Below, piece by piece: positions 25,106-34,760 of a DNA stretch of 64,000 nt. A model generated the notes under the pieces. It saw only the letters and a program-made list of their open reading frames with translations. It did no database searches and was not told the origin of the DNA. This stretch comes from Sphingobacterium haloxyli (GTDB taxonomy: Bacteria > Bacteroidota > Bacteroidia > Sphingobacteriales > Sphingobacteriaceae), in contig NZ_PVBQ01000007.1 in assembly GCF_002980525.1 (NCBI RefSeq), positions 124,001 to 188,000 of the forward strand, in the 5' to 3' direction. Every line of letters starts with the position of its first letter. Positions within the stretch are counted from its first letter, which is position 1. Made by a program: the position numbers and the translations under genes.

Positions 25106-27511
25106 TTACTCATCCCTCAAACTATCTACCGGGTTAGTGCGGGCGGCCTGTGCAGCTTGGAAGCTGACCATAAGCAATGCGGTGATAACAGTGGCTAAAC
25201 CAGCTAATACAAACATCCACCATTGCAAATCGATATGATAGGCAAAATTCTGGAGCCAACCTTTCATTATCCACCAGGAGAGTGGTGCGGCAAGGACGAA
25301 AGCCAGTAACACCAATTTCGCAAAGTCTTTCGAAAGCAGTAGAACAATACTCGAAACGGAAGAACCGAGTACCTTCCGGATACCGATTTCTTTTACACGC
25401 TGGTTAATTGTTAGCAACGCCAAAGCAAAAAGTCCTAAACAAGATATGGCAATGGCCACCAGAGCACCGCCAATAATGACCTGCGCAAAGCGCTTTTCAT
25501 CCTTATACATGTTCTGCGTATTCTCATCCAGATAAGATGCCGCGATGTCCGCTTTGGGGTTCACTTCCTTCCAGGTTTTTCCCACCTGTGCTAACGTTTC
25601 ACGTAAACCGCTCGTCTTCACGCGTACAAAAATATACTCTAGGTTGAAGATACGCGGATTGATCGACAGTGTCAGCGGACCTACTTTCGTGCGCAGATCC
25701 TTAAAGTTAAAGTCATCGATGATGCCGATAATTTGTGGGTCGCCGTCAATCGATAAGGTTTTTCCCAATACTGTTTCCAGACCGCCAAGCTGTGCCGCCA
25801 TCTGTTTATTGATTAAGACAGCCGTGGAATCCGACGAAAACGCACGATCGAAATCACGGCCGGCAATTAATTTAATATGCAAAGTTTTCAAGTAGTCGTA
25901 ATCCACACGCATGAAATTCGTCGATATCTGCCTTCCCTCATAATCGAAACCAAACCTGCTGTTCGCGTTATTTCCATCCTGACCGATACCTATATTGATA
26001 TCCGAAGCACTGACTGCCTCCACCCAAGGTTGTGAAGCTAGTTTGGCGCGCATTTTTTGTAAGGCCGACTCCGGATCGACGCCGTCACCAATCGGAATAC
26101 TGATCACTTCCGACTTGTTGAAACCTAACGGACGTTCGCTGATATAGTGTAATTGCGTACTGATGACGATGGTCGCTGTAATCAGAACGATGGCTATCGC
26201 AAACTGCACCACGGTTAAACTATTGCGTAAACCACCACCTGTAACGGTCGCTGTACCCTTCAAGCTATGGATAATATTAATACGAGCCAGACGCCATGCT
26301 GGATACCCGCCGGCAAAAAGGGTGAGCAGTACGAACATTAGCATAAAAAAGAGTAGATTGATTGGAGAAAACAGCTGCAACATGCTAAGCTGAACGTTCA
26401 TAGCGGCATTGTATTCGGGTAGGAGTACAGCGGCTAGTCCGAGACCAATTATCAGGGCGACTACGCAGAGCACCAGCGACTCTGTCCACAGTTGTCCGAT
26501 GAGTTGAGTGGTTGAACCTCCCAGTGTTTTCCGCGTACCGATCACCTTGGTGCGCGTGATGGAATTTGCCAGTGACAAGTTGATGAAATTTGAACAGGCG
26601 ATAAAGAGTATGAGTGCGGCGATTACTAATAATATCCACGGGAATAGGGTGGATTTCGCTTGTCCCAATCCCAGATCATTTCGGTGATATTGATCTAGGG
26701 GTAACAGGTGTAAGGAAATATAGGCCCCACTTTTATCGGCCTTAGCCCCATCTCGTTTCAGCATATTGCTGTTGTCTTTATAATAAAGATCTATAAACGA
26801 TTTTGTCTGCTGCGTAAAAGCAGCATCGTTTATTTTGTCGGTCATTTTTACGAACACCGAATGGTCTTCGTGCCCCCAATCCTCGATGCGATTTTGGTAA
26901 TCTGCCTTTTGCTCAAAACGCTGTAAACTGGTAAACGTAAGGCTAGAATTAGAAGGAAGAGGCGTAATGACTGCTGTAATAGTTCGGGGTACCCATCCTT
27001 CTCCCCGGGAAATCTCCACTTGTTTGCCCACAACATCCGTCGTCCCGAAAAGGTTATTCGCCATCGTTCCGTCTATCACGATTCCGTTTAGGTCTTCCAA
27101 TGCTTTTTGGTGCCCATGGAGTAAGGGAAAACTGAATATAGAGAGAAAGTCGGCATCTACGTATTTATTATTGGATGCAAATTGTTTGTTGCCATGACGC
27201 AGGGTAACGCTGGTGTTGTAATAACGACTGATATGCTCGATGCCTGGCAGTTCCGATTTCAACGATGTGGCGAAGGGTGCTGGCATGGTCGCACTATATG
27301 TTATTCCTTCTTCCGGCTCGCTAGTGGTGTACGCTAAACCGATGCGCTCCTTTTCTTCATGAAAATCATCGAACGACAGTTCGAACATAGCTGTGAGGTA
27401 GAGCAACGTAGCGGTAGCAATAGCAAGAGACAACCCAAAAATATGAATTCCGCTTAATAGTTTGCTTTTTCTGATATTCCGCCAAGCGATTTTTATATGG
27501 TTCTTGATCAT
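25106..27511 (-). CDS. FtsX-family ABC permease 5 of the hlyD operon
   Basis: 801 residues, same duplicated MacB/FtsX plan as its neighbours: N-terminal MIKNHIKIAWRN, TM1 about 22-42, FtsX block around 285-400, mid TM near 425-445, last FtsX block from about 675. It ends NPVDSLRDE. It is the final gene of the leftward run and starts 11 bases after the permease 4 stop codon. It probably assembles with the ATPase at 37179 or forms alternative complexes with it. Confidence 0.88.
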   Translation of the reverse strand: MIKNHIKIAWRNIRKSKLLSGIHIFGLSLAIATATLLYLTAMFELSFDDFHEEKERIGLAYTTSEPEEGITYSATMPAPFATSLKSELPGIEHISRYYNTSVTLRHGNKQFASNNKYVDADFLSIFSFPLLHGHQKALEDLNGIVIDGTMANNLFGTTDVVGKQVEISRGEGWVPRTITAVITPLPSNSSLTFTSLQRFEQKADYQNRIEDWGHEDHSVFVKMTDKINDAAFTQQTKSFIDLYYKDNSNMLKRDGAKADKSGAYISLHLLPLDQYHRNDLGLGQAKSTLFPWILLVIAALILFIACSNFINLSLANSITRTKVIGTRKTLGGSTTQLIGQLWTESLVLCVVALIIGLGLAAVLLPEYNAAMNVQLSMLQLFSPINLLFFMLMFVLLTLFAGGYPAWRLARINIIHSLKGTATVTGGGLRNSLTVVQFAIAIVLITATIVISTQLHYISERPLGFNKSEVISIPIGDGVDPESALQKMRAKLASQPWVEAVSASDINIGIGQDGNNANSRFGFDYEGRQISTNFMRVDYDYLKTLHIKLIAGRDFDRAFSSDSTAVLINKQMAAQLGGLETVLGKTLSIDGDPQIIGIIDDFNFKDLRTKVGPLTLSINPRIFNLEYIFVRVKTSGLRETLAQVGKTWKEVNPKADIAASYLDENTQNMYKDEKRFAQVIIGGALVAIAISCLGLFALALLTINQRVKEIGIRKVLGSSVSSIVLLLSKDFAKLVLLAFVLAAPLSWWIMKGWLQNFAYHIDLQWWMFVLAGLATVITALLMVSFQAAQAARTNPVDSLRDE

Positions 27512-27522
27512 GATTTTAGGTT

Positions 27523-29907
27523 TTACTCATCTCGTAAACTGTCCACTGGATTGGCACGAGCGGCTTTCCATGCTTGGTAGCTTGTCGTTACCATTGCGGT
27601 CAACGTGGCTATTCCAGCAGCTAATATCAAGATATTCCAATGAATGTCTATTCTGTAAGCAAAGGATGCCAGCCAAGTTTTGCCGGCATACCATGAAAAA
27701 GGCAGTGCAATAGAGATGGCGATCGCCACCAAGGTTAAGAAATTTTTAGATAATAGATAGAAAATGCTGATCGAGGAAGAGCCTAGTATCTTTCGGATGC
27801 CGATTTCTTTGGCACGTCGTTCGGCAATATAAGATGATAAGCCATATAAGCCGAGGCAGGAAACAAAAATAGCCAGTAAGGCAAAAAAATGAAACAAGTT
27901 GCTTAAGCGTTGTTCCCCAAGATAGAGCTCTTCCAGATCCCGATCTACAAAGCCATAAGAGAACGGAAAATTCGGATTTAACTTTGTATTAATTTGCATC
28001 AGCGCTTTAAGTGTAACTTCCAATTTGTTTCTTGGCGCTTTGATAACAACCATCCCTCCCCAATCATTGTATTTTAGAACAATGGGCTCGATAACCTGAC
28101 TGGCGGGTTTAAAATTGAAATCTTTCACTACACCGATAATCATTCCTTTTTTGTCCCAAAGCGTAAAAGGTATACCGATGGCTTGTTGAGGTGATAAACC
28201 CATATGGCTTACCAAGGTTTCGTTAACTATATAATTGCTTGAATCGTTACCAAATTGGTGAGAGAAGCTACGGCCGGCTATCAATTGCATGTCAAAAACA
28301 TCTAGAAAATGTTCATCTACATCCATGGTTGGTAGGACAAGGGATGAGTTAGGATCTTTGCCCTCAAAATGATAATCTATAGTGCCACTACGCAGATTGG
28401 TAGGCACATCGTCCGTCACGGAGAAGTTAGCTGTCAGCGGATTTTCACGTAGTGCATTCCTATAGGCTTGTTGCTGTCCCCAGATATCGCCAATCATCGG
28501 TACGTACACCAGTCCCGATTTATCAAAACCGAGATTTCTGTTTTTAAGGTGATTCAGCTGCTGATAAGCTAATAGGGTGCCTACTAACAGCATGATGGAA
28601 ACGACGAACTGTATAACAACAAGTGTATTGCGGAATACTAGATTTCCACTTCCGGAACCACCGAATATACCTTTAAGGACTTTTATAGGTATAAAACTTG
28701 ACAAATATATTGCCGGATAGATACCAGCTACGAATCCCGTAAGTGTCGCGATGCCTAGAGCGGAGAGGAAAAAACTAGGGTTGAAAAAAGCAGCGTCAAG
28801 GGAGGCATTCGCTAGGTTGTTAAATAGGGGGAGGGAAATCCATACCAAGCCGATAGCCAAGGCAAAGGAAAAATAGGCGATCATTAACGCTTCGCTCAGG
28901 AACTGAAAAATGAGTTGCATACGGTGCGCTCCGATGACTTTACGTAAACCTACTTCTTTGGCCCGTCGTGTAGAGCGAGCCGTTGCTAAATTCATGAAAT
29001 TAATACAAGCTACAATAAGGATGAAAATAGCGACAAAGAATAGGGTGTTAACATATTGATAATTGCCTCGTGCAGCCCATTCGACCTGCAAGTTTTGGGA
29101 ATGAAGATGTATATCTTTTAAGGGCTGTAACTGGTAGGTTGTTTTAAGCAAAGTACCTTCTACATGCTCACGATAAATTTCGTTAATGTGCTGTTCTAAA
29201 GCCTTAAGTCCAGTATGATGGGTGGAATGAGGTAGTTGGAGCCGCAGATAACTGTGATATATAAAGTGCCCCCAGTCGTCGTTAGGATAGAGGTAATGGT
29301 CTTTGTTTAGAAAAGTTAGCGGAAGAACATAATCAAATTGCAGGTGCGAATTATCAGGGATATCTTTCAGTACACCCGTTACAGTGACCTGCTGTGTGTG
29401 GTCAATCTTTAAAACCTTGCCTATGGGGTTCTCGTCGTTGAAATATTTTTTGGCAATACGTGCTGTAATAACAATACCATCGGGACGTTGCAGGGCAGAG
29501 GTTGTATGGCCGGCAACAAGCGGGAAAGTGAACACATCTAAAAAATTGGTATCAGCGTAAATAACGCCTTTTTCTTCATACTGGTCATCTCTATATTCGA
29601 AATAATGGGTTCGTGGTAGAGTTATACGCACAAAGTCGGCTACCTCGGACATTCTTTCTTTGAGTTCAGGCGCTAAAGGTGAAGGCGAGACAGCAGCTTT
29701 AAAATGCTCATGGTCCAGCATAGACTTTATACGATAGAGCTGATCGGCATCGGTGTGAAAGCTGTCGTAACTGCGCTCGTGCTGTACCCATGACAATATC
29801 AGCATACTGGCAGCGAGGCCGACTGCAAGGCCAGCAATGTTCAAGCAAGCAAAAGATCTGTGCCGTATTATATTCCGCCAAGCGATTTTTATATGGTTCT
29901 TAAACAT
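27523..29907 (-). CDS. FtsX-family ABC permease 4 of the hlyD operon
   Basis: 794 residues with the duplicated plan. Begins MFKNHIKIAWRN and ends ARANPVDSLRDE. The conserved positions LATARSTRRAKEVGLRKV mark the cytoplasmic turn after TM2, and ERRAKEIGIRKILGSS the corresponding turn in the second half; these turns are where the ATPase is contacted in MacB. It begins 11 bases after permease 3. No substrate can be inferred. Confidence 0.88.
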   Translation of the reverse strand: MFKNHIKIAWRNIIRHRSFACLNIAGLAVGLAASMLILSWVQHERSYDSFHTDADQLYRIKSMLDHEHFKAAVSPSPLAPELKERMSEVADFVRITLPRTHYFEYRDDQYEEKGVIYADTNFLDVFTFPLVAGHTTSALQRPDGIVITARIAKKYFNDENPIGKVLKIDHTQQVTVTGVLKDIPDNSHLQFDYVLPLTFLNKDHYLYPNDDWGHFIYHSYLRLQLPHSTHHTGLKALEQHINEIYREHVEGTLLKTTYQLQPLKDIHLHSQNLQVEWAARGNYQYVNTLFFVAIFILIVACINFMNLATARSTRRAKEVGLRKVIGAHRMQLIFQFLSEALMIAYFSFALAIGLVWISLPLFNNLANASLDAAFFNPSFFLSALGIATLTGFVAGIYPAIYLSSFIPIKVLKGIFGGSGSGNLVFRNTLVVIQFVVSIMLLVGTLLAYQQLNHLKNRNLGFDKSGLVYVPMIGDIWGQQQAYRNALRENPLTANFSVTDDVPTNLRSGTIDYHFEGKDPNSSLVLPTMDVDEHFLDVFDMQLIAGRSFSHQFGNDSSNYIVNETLVSHMGLSPQQAIGIPFTLWDKKGMIIGVVKDFNFKPASQVIEPIVLKYNDWGGMVVIKAPRNKLEVTLKALMQINTKLNPNFPFSYGFVDRDLEELYLGEQRLSNLFHFFALLAIFVSCLGLYGLSSYIAERRAKEIGIRKILGSSSISIFYLLSKNFLTLVAIAISIALPFSWYAGKTWLASFAYRIDIHWNILILAAGIATLTAMVTTSYQAWKAARANPVDSLRDE

Positions 29908-29918
29908 GATTTTAATTT

Positions 29919-32321
29919 TTACTCATCCCTTAAACTATCCACCGGATTGGATTTTATCGCGCTTGATATAATGCTACCAGTAACGAAAAATAAGAGCAGA
30001 ATCAGCCCTATTAGCGGAAATATAAACACGCTCATGGTCAATTCTATTCGTGAGGCATAGTTTGCCAGCCATTTATTCATGAGGGTGTAAACCAAGGGAC
30101 AACCGACCAGCACCGCTAGGAAGAACGTTATGTAAAATTCTTTGCTGAATAGCATGATGATTTGTTGTAAAGAGGCGCCTAACACCTTTCGGATACCGAC
30201 TTCTTTTAGACGTAGATTAATCGCTAAAGCGGTTAGCCCGATCAGACCCAAAGCGATGATAACAATCGAGATAACCGTCGCAGCCTGCGAAGCGCGCTGT
30301 AGTTGAAGCTCAATCGTATACATGTTCTTAATTGTATCATCCATAAAACGAAATTCGAAAGGGGCTTCTGGCATAAGCTGTTTCCATTTTTTTTCAAGCG
30401 CGGTCAACGCGTCGAGTGTGGAACCTGCGTTAAGTCGAATGGATAAAAATCGATACTGGTTATTATTTTTAATTGAAAACCAGATTACCGGAGGTGACAC
30501 GCTATGCATAGAATTGGCATAGAAATCTTCTGTAACACCAGCTATAGTCCCTACAAACCGACCATTGAACAAGCTGATCTGTTGTCCGATAGCTCCCTGT
30601 GGCATATGGAACCCCAATGCTTTTGCCGTTTTGTTGGTGATGACCAGTTTCGAATTATCCGTCATAGCTCCCTTTTGGTTAAAAAATTCACCGGCCAATA
30701 ACGGAATACTGTACGTTTCGGAAAAGTATGAATCGGATGCGATCATCAATGCGTCTACTTCGTCCTCGCTTCCTACTTTTTGTATTTGTTGTATGCCGTC
30801 AGCAAATGCTCCAGGCACACCATAAGACAGACTGAGATTTTCGACATGAGGTAAAGCGCGTAACTGTTCGCGCACCAGCTCCATTTTATGCAGACCTGCT
30901 TCCGACCAGTCGCGTGGCGCTTGTACGGTAATGAGATAGTCTTTGTCATAGCCTAAATCTCCTTTCATAAAGATATCAACTTGTCGGGAAATAACAACGG
31001 CGGCAATCAGAACAACGATAGTAACCGTGAACTGTGTGAATAACAATATGCGGCGTATAAGATGCTTTTGCTGTATGTTCGTCAGCTGGTTCTTCATTGA
31101 TTCCAAGAGATGGTTTTGGGACAGCTTCATGGCAGGATACAAACCGGAGAGCATACCTAAAAATAATACCGCAAGCATAAAATAAACGAAGAAGAATACC
31201 GGCAGCTCAAAGATGTTTGGCAGCGCGGTCAGCATGATGGACTCAAACAAAGGTGCTAATAGAGGATATAACGCCAAAGCGCCTAAGCCGGCGATCCATA
31301 CCAACATGATGTATTCGGTGGTCAATTGTAGTATCAATTGGAACCTGTTGCTTCCCATCGTTTTTCGAACGCCGATTTCCTTTAGGCGTGTGAAGCTTTG
31401 GCTTACCGTAAAATTGATGAAATTGACCACAGCCATGATGAGGAGAAAGCCTGCTATGAGTATCAAGACCTGCGTTAGTTGTCTCATAGCACCATTATTA
31501 TCATCTAGATAATAGGAGGAGAGTGGTTTGAGTTGCGGAATAAGGTTGGCCGCAACTTGCTCGTCGGCGTGTTGCTTTAATAAATTTTGTATGGGGATAG
31601 CTAATTGTTCGGGTTGCACGTTTTCCTGTAGCTCGATAAAACCGGCAATCCATAGATTATTCCAGTTGTCTACGTTTCTGCCGAAATACTGTTCGCTCGC
31701 AATGGGAAGGAATATGGAGCTGCTCAAGGCGGCATTCAGTTCCATAACGGAATTTTGTGCAGTCGGCTTCAGTACGCCTGTTACAACGAAATCCCGTTTT
31801 TCGCCTGCGAAATTGCGAATAGTCAGATTTTCGCCGAGAACTTCTTTCTTACCAAAATACTTCATCGCCGCTGATTCTGTGATAACAACCGAGAACGGAG
31901 AGGTGAGCGCTGTGCTTGGATTTCCTTCGAAAAGCTCAAAGCCGAACATCTCAAGCAACGTGGAATCCCCTAGAGAAACGGACTCCTCGTAAACAGCTGT
32001 TCCATTGGATATGATGCAAGTTAAACCATCGATGCGGTAATAATTTGCGACAAGGTGGGGGTATTCTTCCCGTAATGCTTTCGGGAGGGCACCAATCGTA
32101 GTGAGTTCTAGGCCGATACCAGTTTTTTTGTATTCGCTTTGCAATACATACTGTCTATCTTGATGACGTAGATCGCTATTTACTTGATGCGTCTGCCATA
32201 CGTAAGCGGCGATCAATAACACGAAAGTCATGCTCGATACTAACCCAACGATATTAATGACGGTATGGAACTTCCGTTTCCAGACATTCCGCCACGCGAT
32301 TTTTATATGGTTCTTAAACAT
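29919..32321 (-). CDS. FtsX-family ABC permease 3 of the hlyD operon
   Basis: 800 residues, MFKNHIKIAWRNVWKRKF start, same eight-TM duplicated plan. The coupling turns read TRLKEIGVRKTMG (first half) and LRLKEVGIRKVLG (second half). It ends NPVDSLRDE. It starts 11 bases after the natural (LRDE) end of permease 2, the same spacing as the other junctions, which supports the view that permease 2 once ended there. Confidence 0.88.
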   Translation of the reverse strand: MFKNHIKIAWRNVWKRKFHTVINIVGLVSSMTFVLLIAAYVWQTHQVNSDLRHQDRQYVLQSEYKKTGIGLELTTIGALPKALREEYPHLVANYYRIDGLTCIISNGTAVYEESVSLGDSTLLEMFGFELFEGNPSTALTSPFSVVITESAAMKYFGKKEVLGENLTIRNFAGEKRDFVVTGVLKPTAQNSVMELNAALSSSIFLPIASEQYFGRNVDNWNNLWIAGFIELQENVQPEQLAIPIQNLLKQHADEQVAANLIPQLKPLSSYYLDDNNGAMRQLTQVLILIAGFLLIMAVVNFINFTVSQSFTRLKEIGVRKTMGSNRFQLILQLTTEYIMLVWIAGLGALALYPLLAPLFESIMLTALPNIFELPVFFFVYFMLAVLFLGMLSGLYPAMKLSQNHLLESMKNQLTNIQQKHLIRRILLFTQFTVTIVVLIAAVVISRQVDIFMKGDLGYDKDYLITVQAPRDWSEAGLHKMELVREQLRALPHVENLSLSYGVPGAFADGIQQIQKVGSEDEVDALMIASDSYFSETYSIPLLAGEFFNQKGAMTDNSKLVITNKTAKALGFHMPQGAIGQQISLFNGRFVGTIAGVTEDFYANSMHSVSPPVIWFSIKNNNQYRFLSIRLNAGSTLDALTALEKKWKQLMPEAPFEFRFMDDTIKNMYTIELQLQRASQAATVISIVIIALGLIGLTALAINLRLKEVGIRKVLGASLQQIIMLFSKEFYITFFLAVLVGCPLVYTLMNKWLANYASRIELTMSVFIFPLIGLILLLFFVTGSIISSAIKSNPVDSLRDE

Positions 32322-32332
32322 GATCTTAGGTT

Positions 32333-32452
32333 TTACTCGTCCCTTAAGTTTTCAGCAATATTTGTCCGGGATACTTTTAAGATGTTGATACAAATCGTGC
32401 ACGCAGCGACGACAAGTACACTGCTTGCCGCTACGGCAAACAGCCACCCGCT
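32333..32452 (-). pseudogene. Orphaned C-terminal tail of permease 2
   Basis: The minus-strand frame of permease 2 continues without another stop for 39 codons after its TAA, giving SGWLFAVAASSVLV, a membrane segment, and then SRTNIAENLRDE and stop at 32333-32335. This matches the last TM and tail of the paralogues, so the TAA at 32453-32455 is an internal nonsense codon. The NPVDSL part of the tail has diverged. Confidence 0.8.
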
Positions 32453-34732
32453 TTACGAAATGCGATAGGCGAAGTTCTGTAACCATACATCAGCGGCCCA
32501 CCAGCCCAATGGAATAGCCACCACGACGGCAAAGGCAATGAGCCGCATAAAATCTTTCCCTAGTAAAAGACCGAGATCAGTGGCATTAGCACCTAATATT
32601 TTGCGGATGCTGATTTCTTTCGTACGTCGTCCAATCAAAAACGCAGTTAGGGCAAATAGCCCGATAACAGCTATAGCAATCGCCGTAAATCCGAAAAAAG
32701 CGACGATACGTTGCAAACGAAGATGGCTGCTAAAGAGTTGATGGAAATTTTCGTCTAAAAAGGAAAGCCGGATACCGAATCCCGGCTCGACACGTTTCCA
32801 GAGATTCTCGATCGCTGTCACCTGTTTTCCGATGTCACCATCGGCCAGCTTAACGAGTATGGCCCCGCCCGACTGGAACATACAAGCATCATTACCGATG
32901 GTAAAAACGGCTGGTTGTATCTGCTGTTCCAGCCCAAGGACGTTAAAATCTTTCACGATGCCTACAACTTCCATCGGAATGCTGTCACAATCGGGATAGG
33001 TAATATAGGTGCCGCCAGCGTGTTGAAGCCCGAGCTTCATCGCTGCCGTCTCATTGATAATGGCCGAGCGCGTATGTTGATCGTTGTAGCTATCCGTGAA
33101 CAGTCTGCCATCGATCAGTTTGATATCCAGTGTTTCAAAATAATCTTTACTTACTTTGACTGATCCAAGACGGTGTAACTCGCCATTATGCTTAAAATTC
33201 ATCGTTGATGTGTCGGAGAATTGGTCGCCTGGAACCTTGGTAGTCTTTGCCACTGTTTGTACTCCAGATATACTTAAGAGGCTATTCTTGACTTGCTCGA
33301 AATTATCTTCTCTGGTCTGCATCATTAATGCCTGTATCCGTAGTACCTGCTCTCCCGAAAATCCTTTGTCAAACTGCTGCATGTAATTTAGTTGACGGTC
33401 GACAATCACAATCCCGATGATAAAAAAAGCAGCGACCACAAATTGTATTACAATCAATCCATTGCGGAGGGTAGCCCCCTGTTTTCCACTAGAATAGTCT
33501 CCTTTCAACACCTTGGTCGTATTGTAACGAGAAAGGAAGACGGCGGGATATAAACCCGAAAGTAAAGTGACGACAACCAAACATGCTATAACCTGTGTGA
33601 CGAGACCCCATGAAAATTGGGCATCGAAAAGACGTAAGGAGATCTGGAATTCCCGGTTGAAGTAGGGTAAGGCGATATGTAAAAGCAGGATAGCAATTCC
33701 TAATGCGATAAGACACTGGATGACGATTTCACCCATGAACTGCCAGAATAATCTTGCTTGGCTAAAACCTAATACCTTCTTCACGCCGACCTCTTTAGCC
33801 CGTTTTAAGGAAGAAGCAATGGACAGATTACTGAAATTAACAGCCCCTGCAAATAGGAGCAATATTGCCAATACCAGCAAAATGGAAATATTAGCCATAT
33901 TGCTGTTTCCATATTTTGGAAAGTTGTGGATATCATGGACGGCATCAACAAACAGACCTTCTTGACTTCCCGACGTACGAAAGGCTTCATAGGTCATGTT
34001 TTTGTCTTTCATCAGTCTATCGGTATAATAAATCCGATCGATTGCGGATTCTACTTCTTCGCCCCGTATAAGACTTTTGGTTTTGACATACGTGTAATAG
34101 GACCAGTTTCCCCAGTGGTAATTGTCGGTTTCATATGGCGAACGATACACCATCTGAATATCTAGATGCGTCGGTCCCTGGGGATGTTCCATGACAGCGG
34201 TTACCTCGCGTTCGAAGGAGTTGAATACTTTAATCGTTTTTCCGATAGGATTTTCCTGTCCAAACAGCTTCGTTGCGATAGCTGCGCTGATGACCATGGC
34301 ATTCGGTTTGTGCAGCGGGGTAAGCGGATCACCATCTATAATTTTATAGGGGAACACTTGAAAAAATAACGAGTCGGCAGATATCGCCCCACTTTGCGAT
34401 ATTACCTTGTCTTCCACAGATAACGGTATTTCAAATGTGACATCTGTGGAGATTTTTGTAGCGCTCTCGATCTGAGAGGCGTTATCTCGCAATAAAGCCG
34501 CTAAAGGGGCCTGTGTATTCGGGGAAATATCGTCGTCGGCATCACGAATGGAAACCTTAAACACTTTTTCAAGTCCCGGATCCCAGCGGTCATAACTTAG
34601 TTCGTAATTGAGGTAGAGTAAAATCACCAAAAAGCTTGTTAGCCCGACCGATAAACCTAAGATATTAATGGCTGCGTAGCCCTTGTTTTTCCAGAGGGTA
34701 CGGAAAGTGAATTTTATGTAGTTCTTTAGCAT
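32453..34732 (-). CDS. FtsX-family ABC permease 2 of the hlyD operon, cut short by an in-frame stop
   Basis: 759 residues up to a TAA at 32453-32455. N-terminus MLKNYIKFTFRTLWKNKG, coupling turns KRAKEVGVKKVLG and RTKEISIRKILG are intact. The frame ends after FAYRIS, at the point where the paralogues enter their last TM segment. With readthrough it would be 799 residues, the family length. The product would lack the final TM and the LRDE tail, so it may be non-functional, or the base may be a sequencing error. It starts 28 bases after permease 1. Confidence 0.85.
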   Translation of the reverse strand: MLKNYIKFTFRTLWKNKGYAAINILGLSVGLTSFLVILLYLNYELSYDRWDPGLEKVFKVSIRDADDDISPNTQAPLAALLRDNASQIESATKISTDVTFEIPLSVEDKVISQSGAISADSLFFQVFPYKIIDGDPLTPLHKPNAMVISAAIATKLFGQENPIGKTIKVFNSFEREVTAVMEHPQGPTHLDIQMVYRSPYETDNYHWGNWSYYTYVKTKSLIRGEEVESAIDRIYYTDRLMKDKNMTYEAFRTSGSQEGLFVDAVHDIHNFPKYGNSNMANISILLVLAILLLFAGAVNFSNLSIASSLKRAKEVGVKKVLGFSQARLFWQFMGEIVIQCLIALGIAILLLHIALPYFNREFQISLRLFDAQFSWGLVTQVIACLVVVTLLSGLYPAVFLSRYNTTKVLKGDYSSGKQGATLRNGLIVIQFVVAAFFIIGIVIVDRQLNYMQQFDKGFSGEQVLRIQALMMQTREDNFEQVKNSLLSISGVQTVAKTTKVPGDQFSDTSTMNFKHNGELHRLGSVKVSKDYFETLDIKLIDGRLFTDSYNDQHTRSAIINETAAMKLGLQHAGGTYITYPDCDSIPMEVVGIVKDFNVLGLEQQIQPAVFTIGNDACMFQSGGAILVKLADGDIGKQVTAIENLWKRVEPGFGIRLSFLDENFHQLFSSHLRLQRIVAFFGFTAIAIAVIGLFALTAFLIGRRTKEISIRKILGANATDLGLLLGKDFMRLIAFAVVVAIPLGWWAADVWLQNFAYRIS

Positions 34733-34760
34733 GGTTCGTATTTTAAATCATCCTTCCTAA

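Noticed and set aside
32265-32468. Plus-strand frame across the permease 2/3 junction
   Set aside because: Shadow of the coding minus strand; the minus-strand frame explains the sequence.
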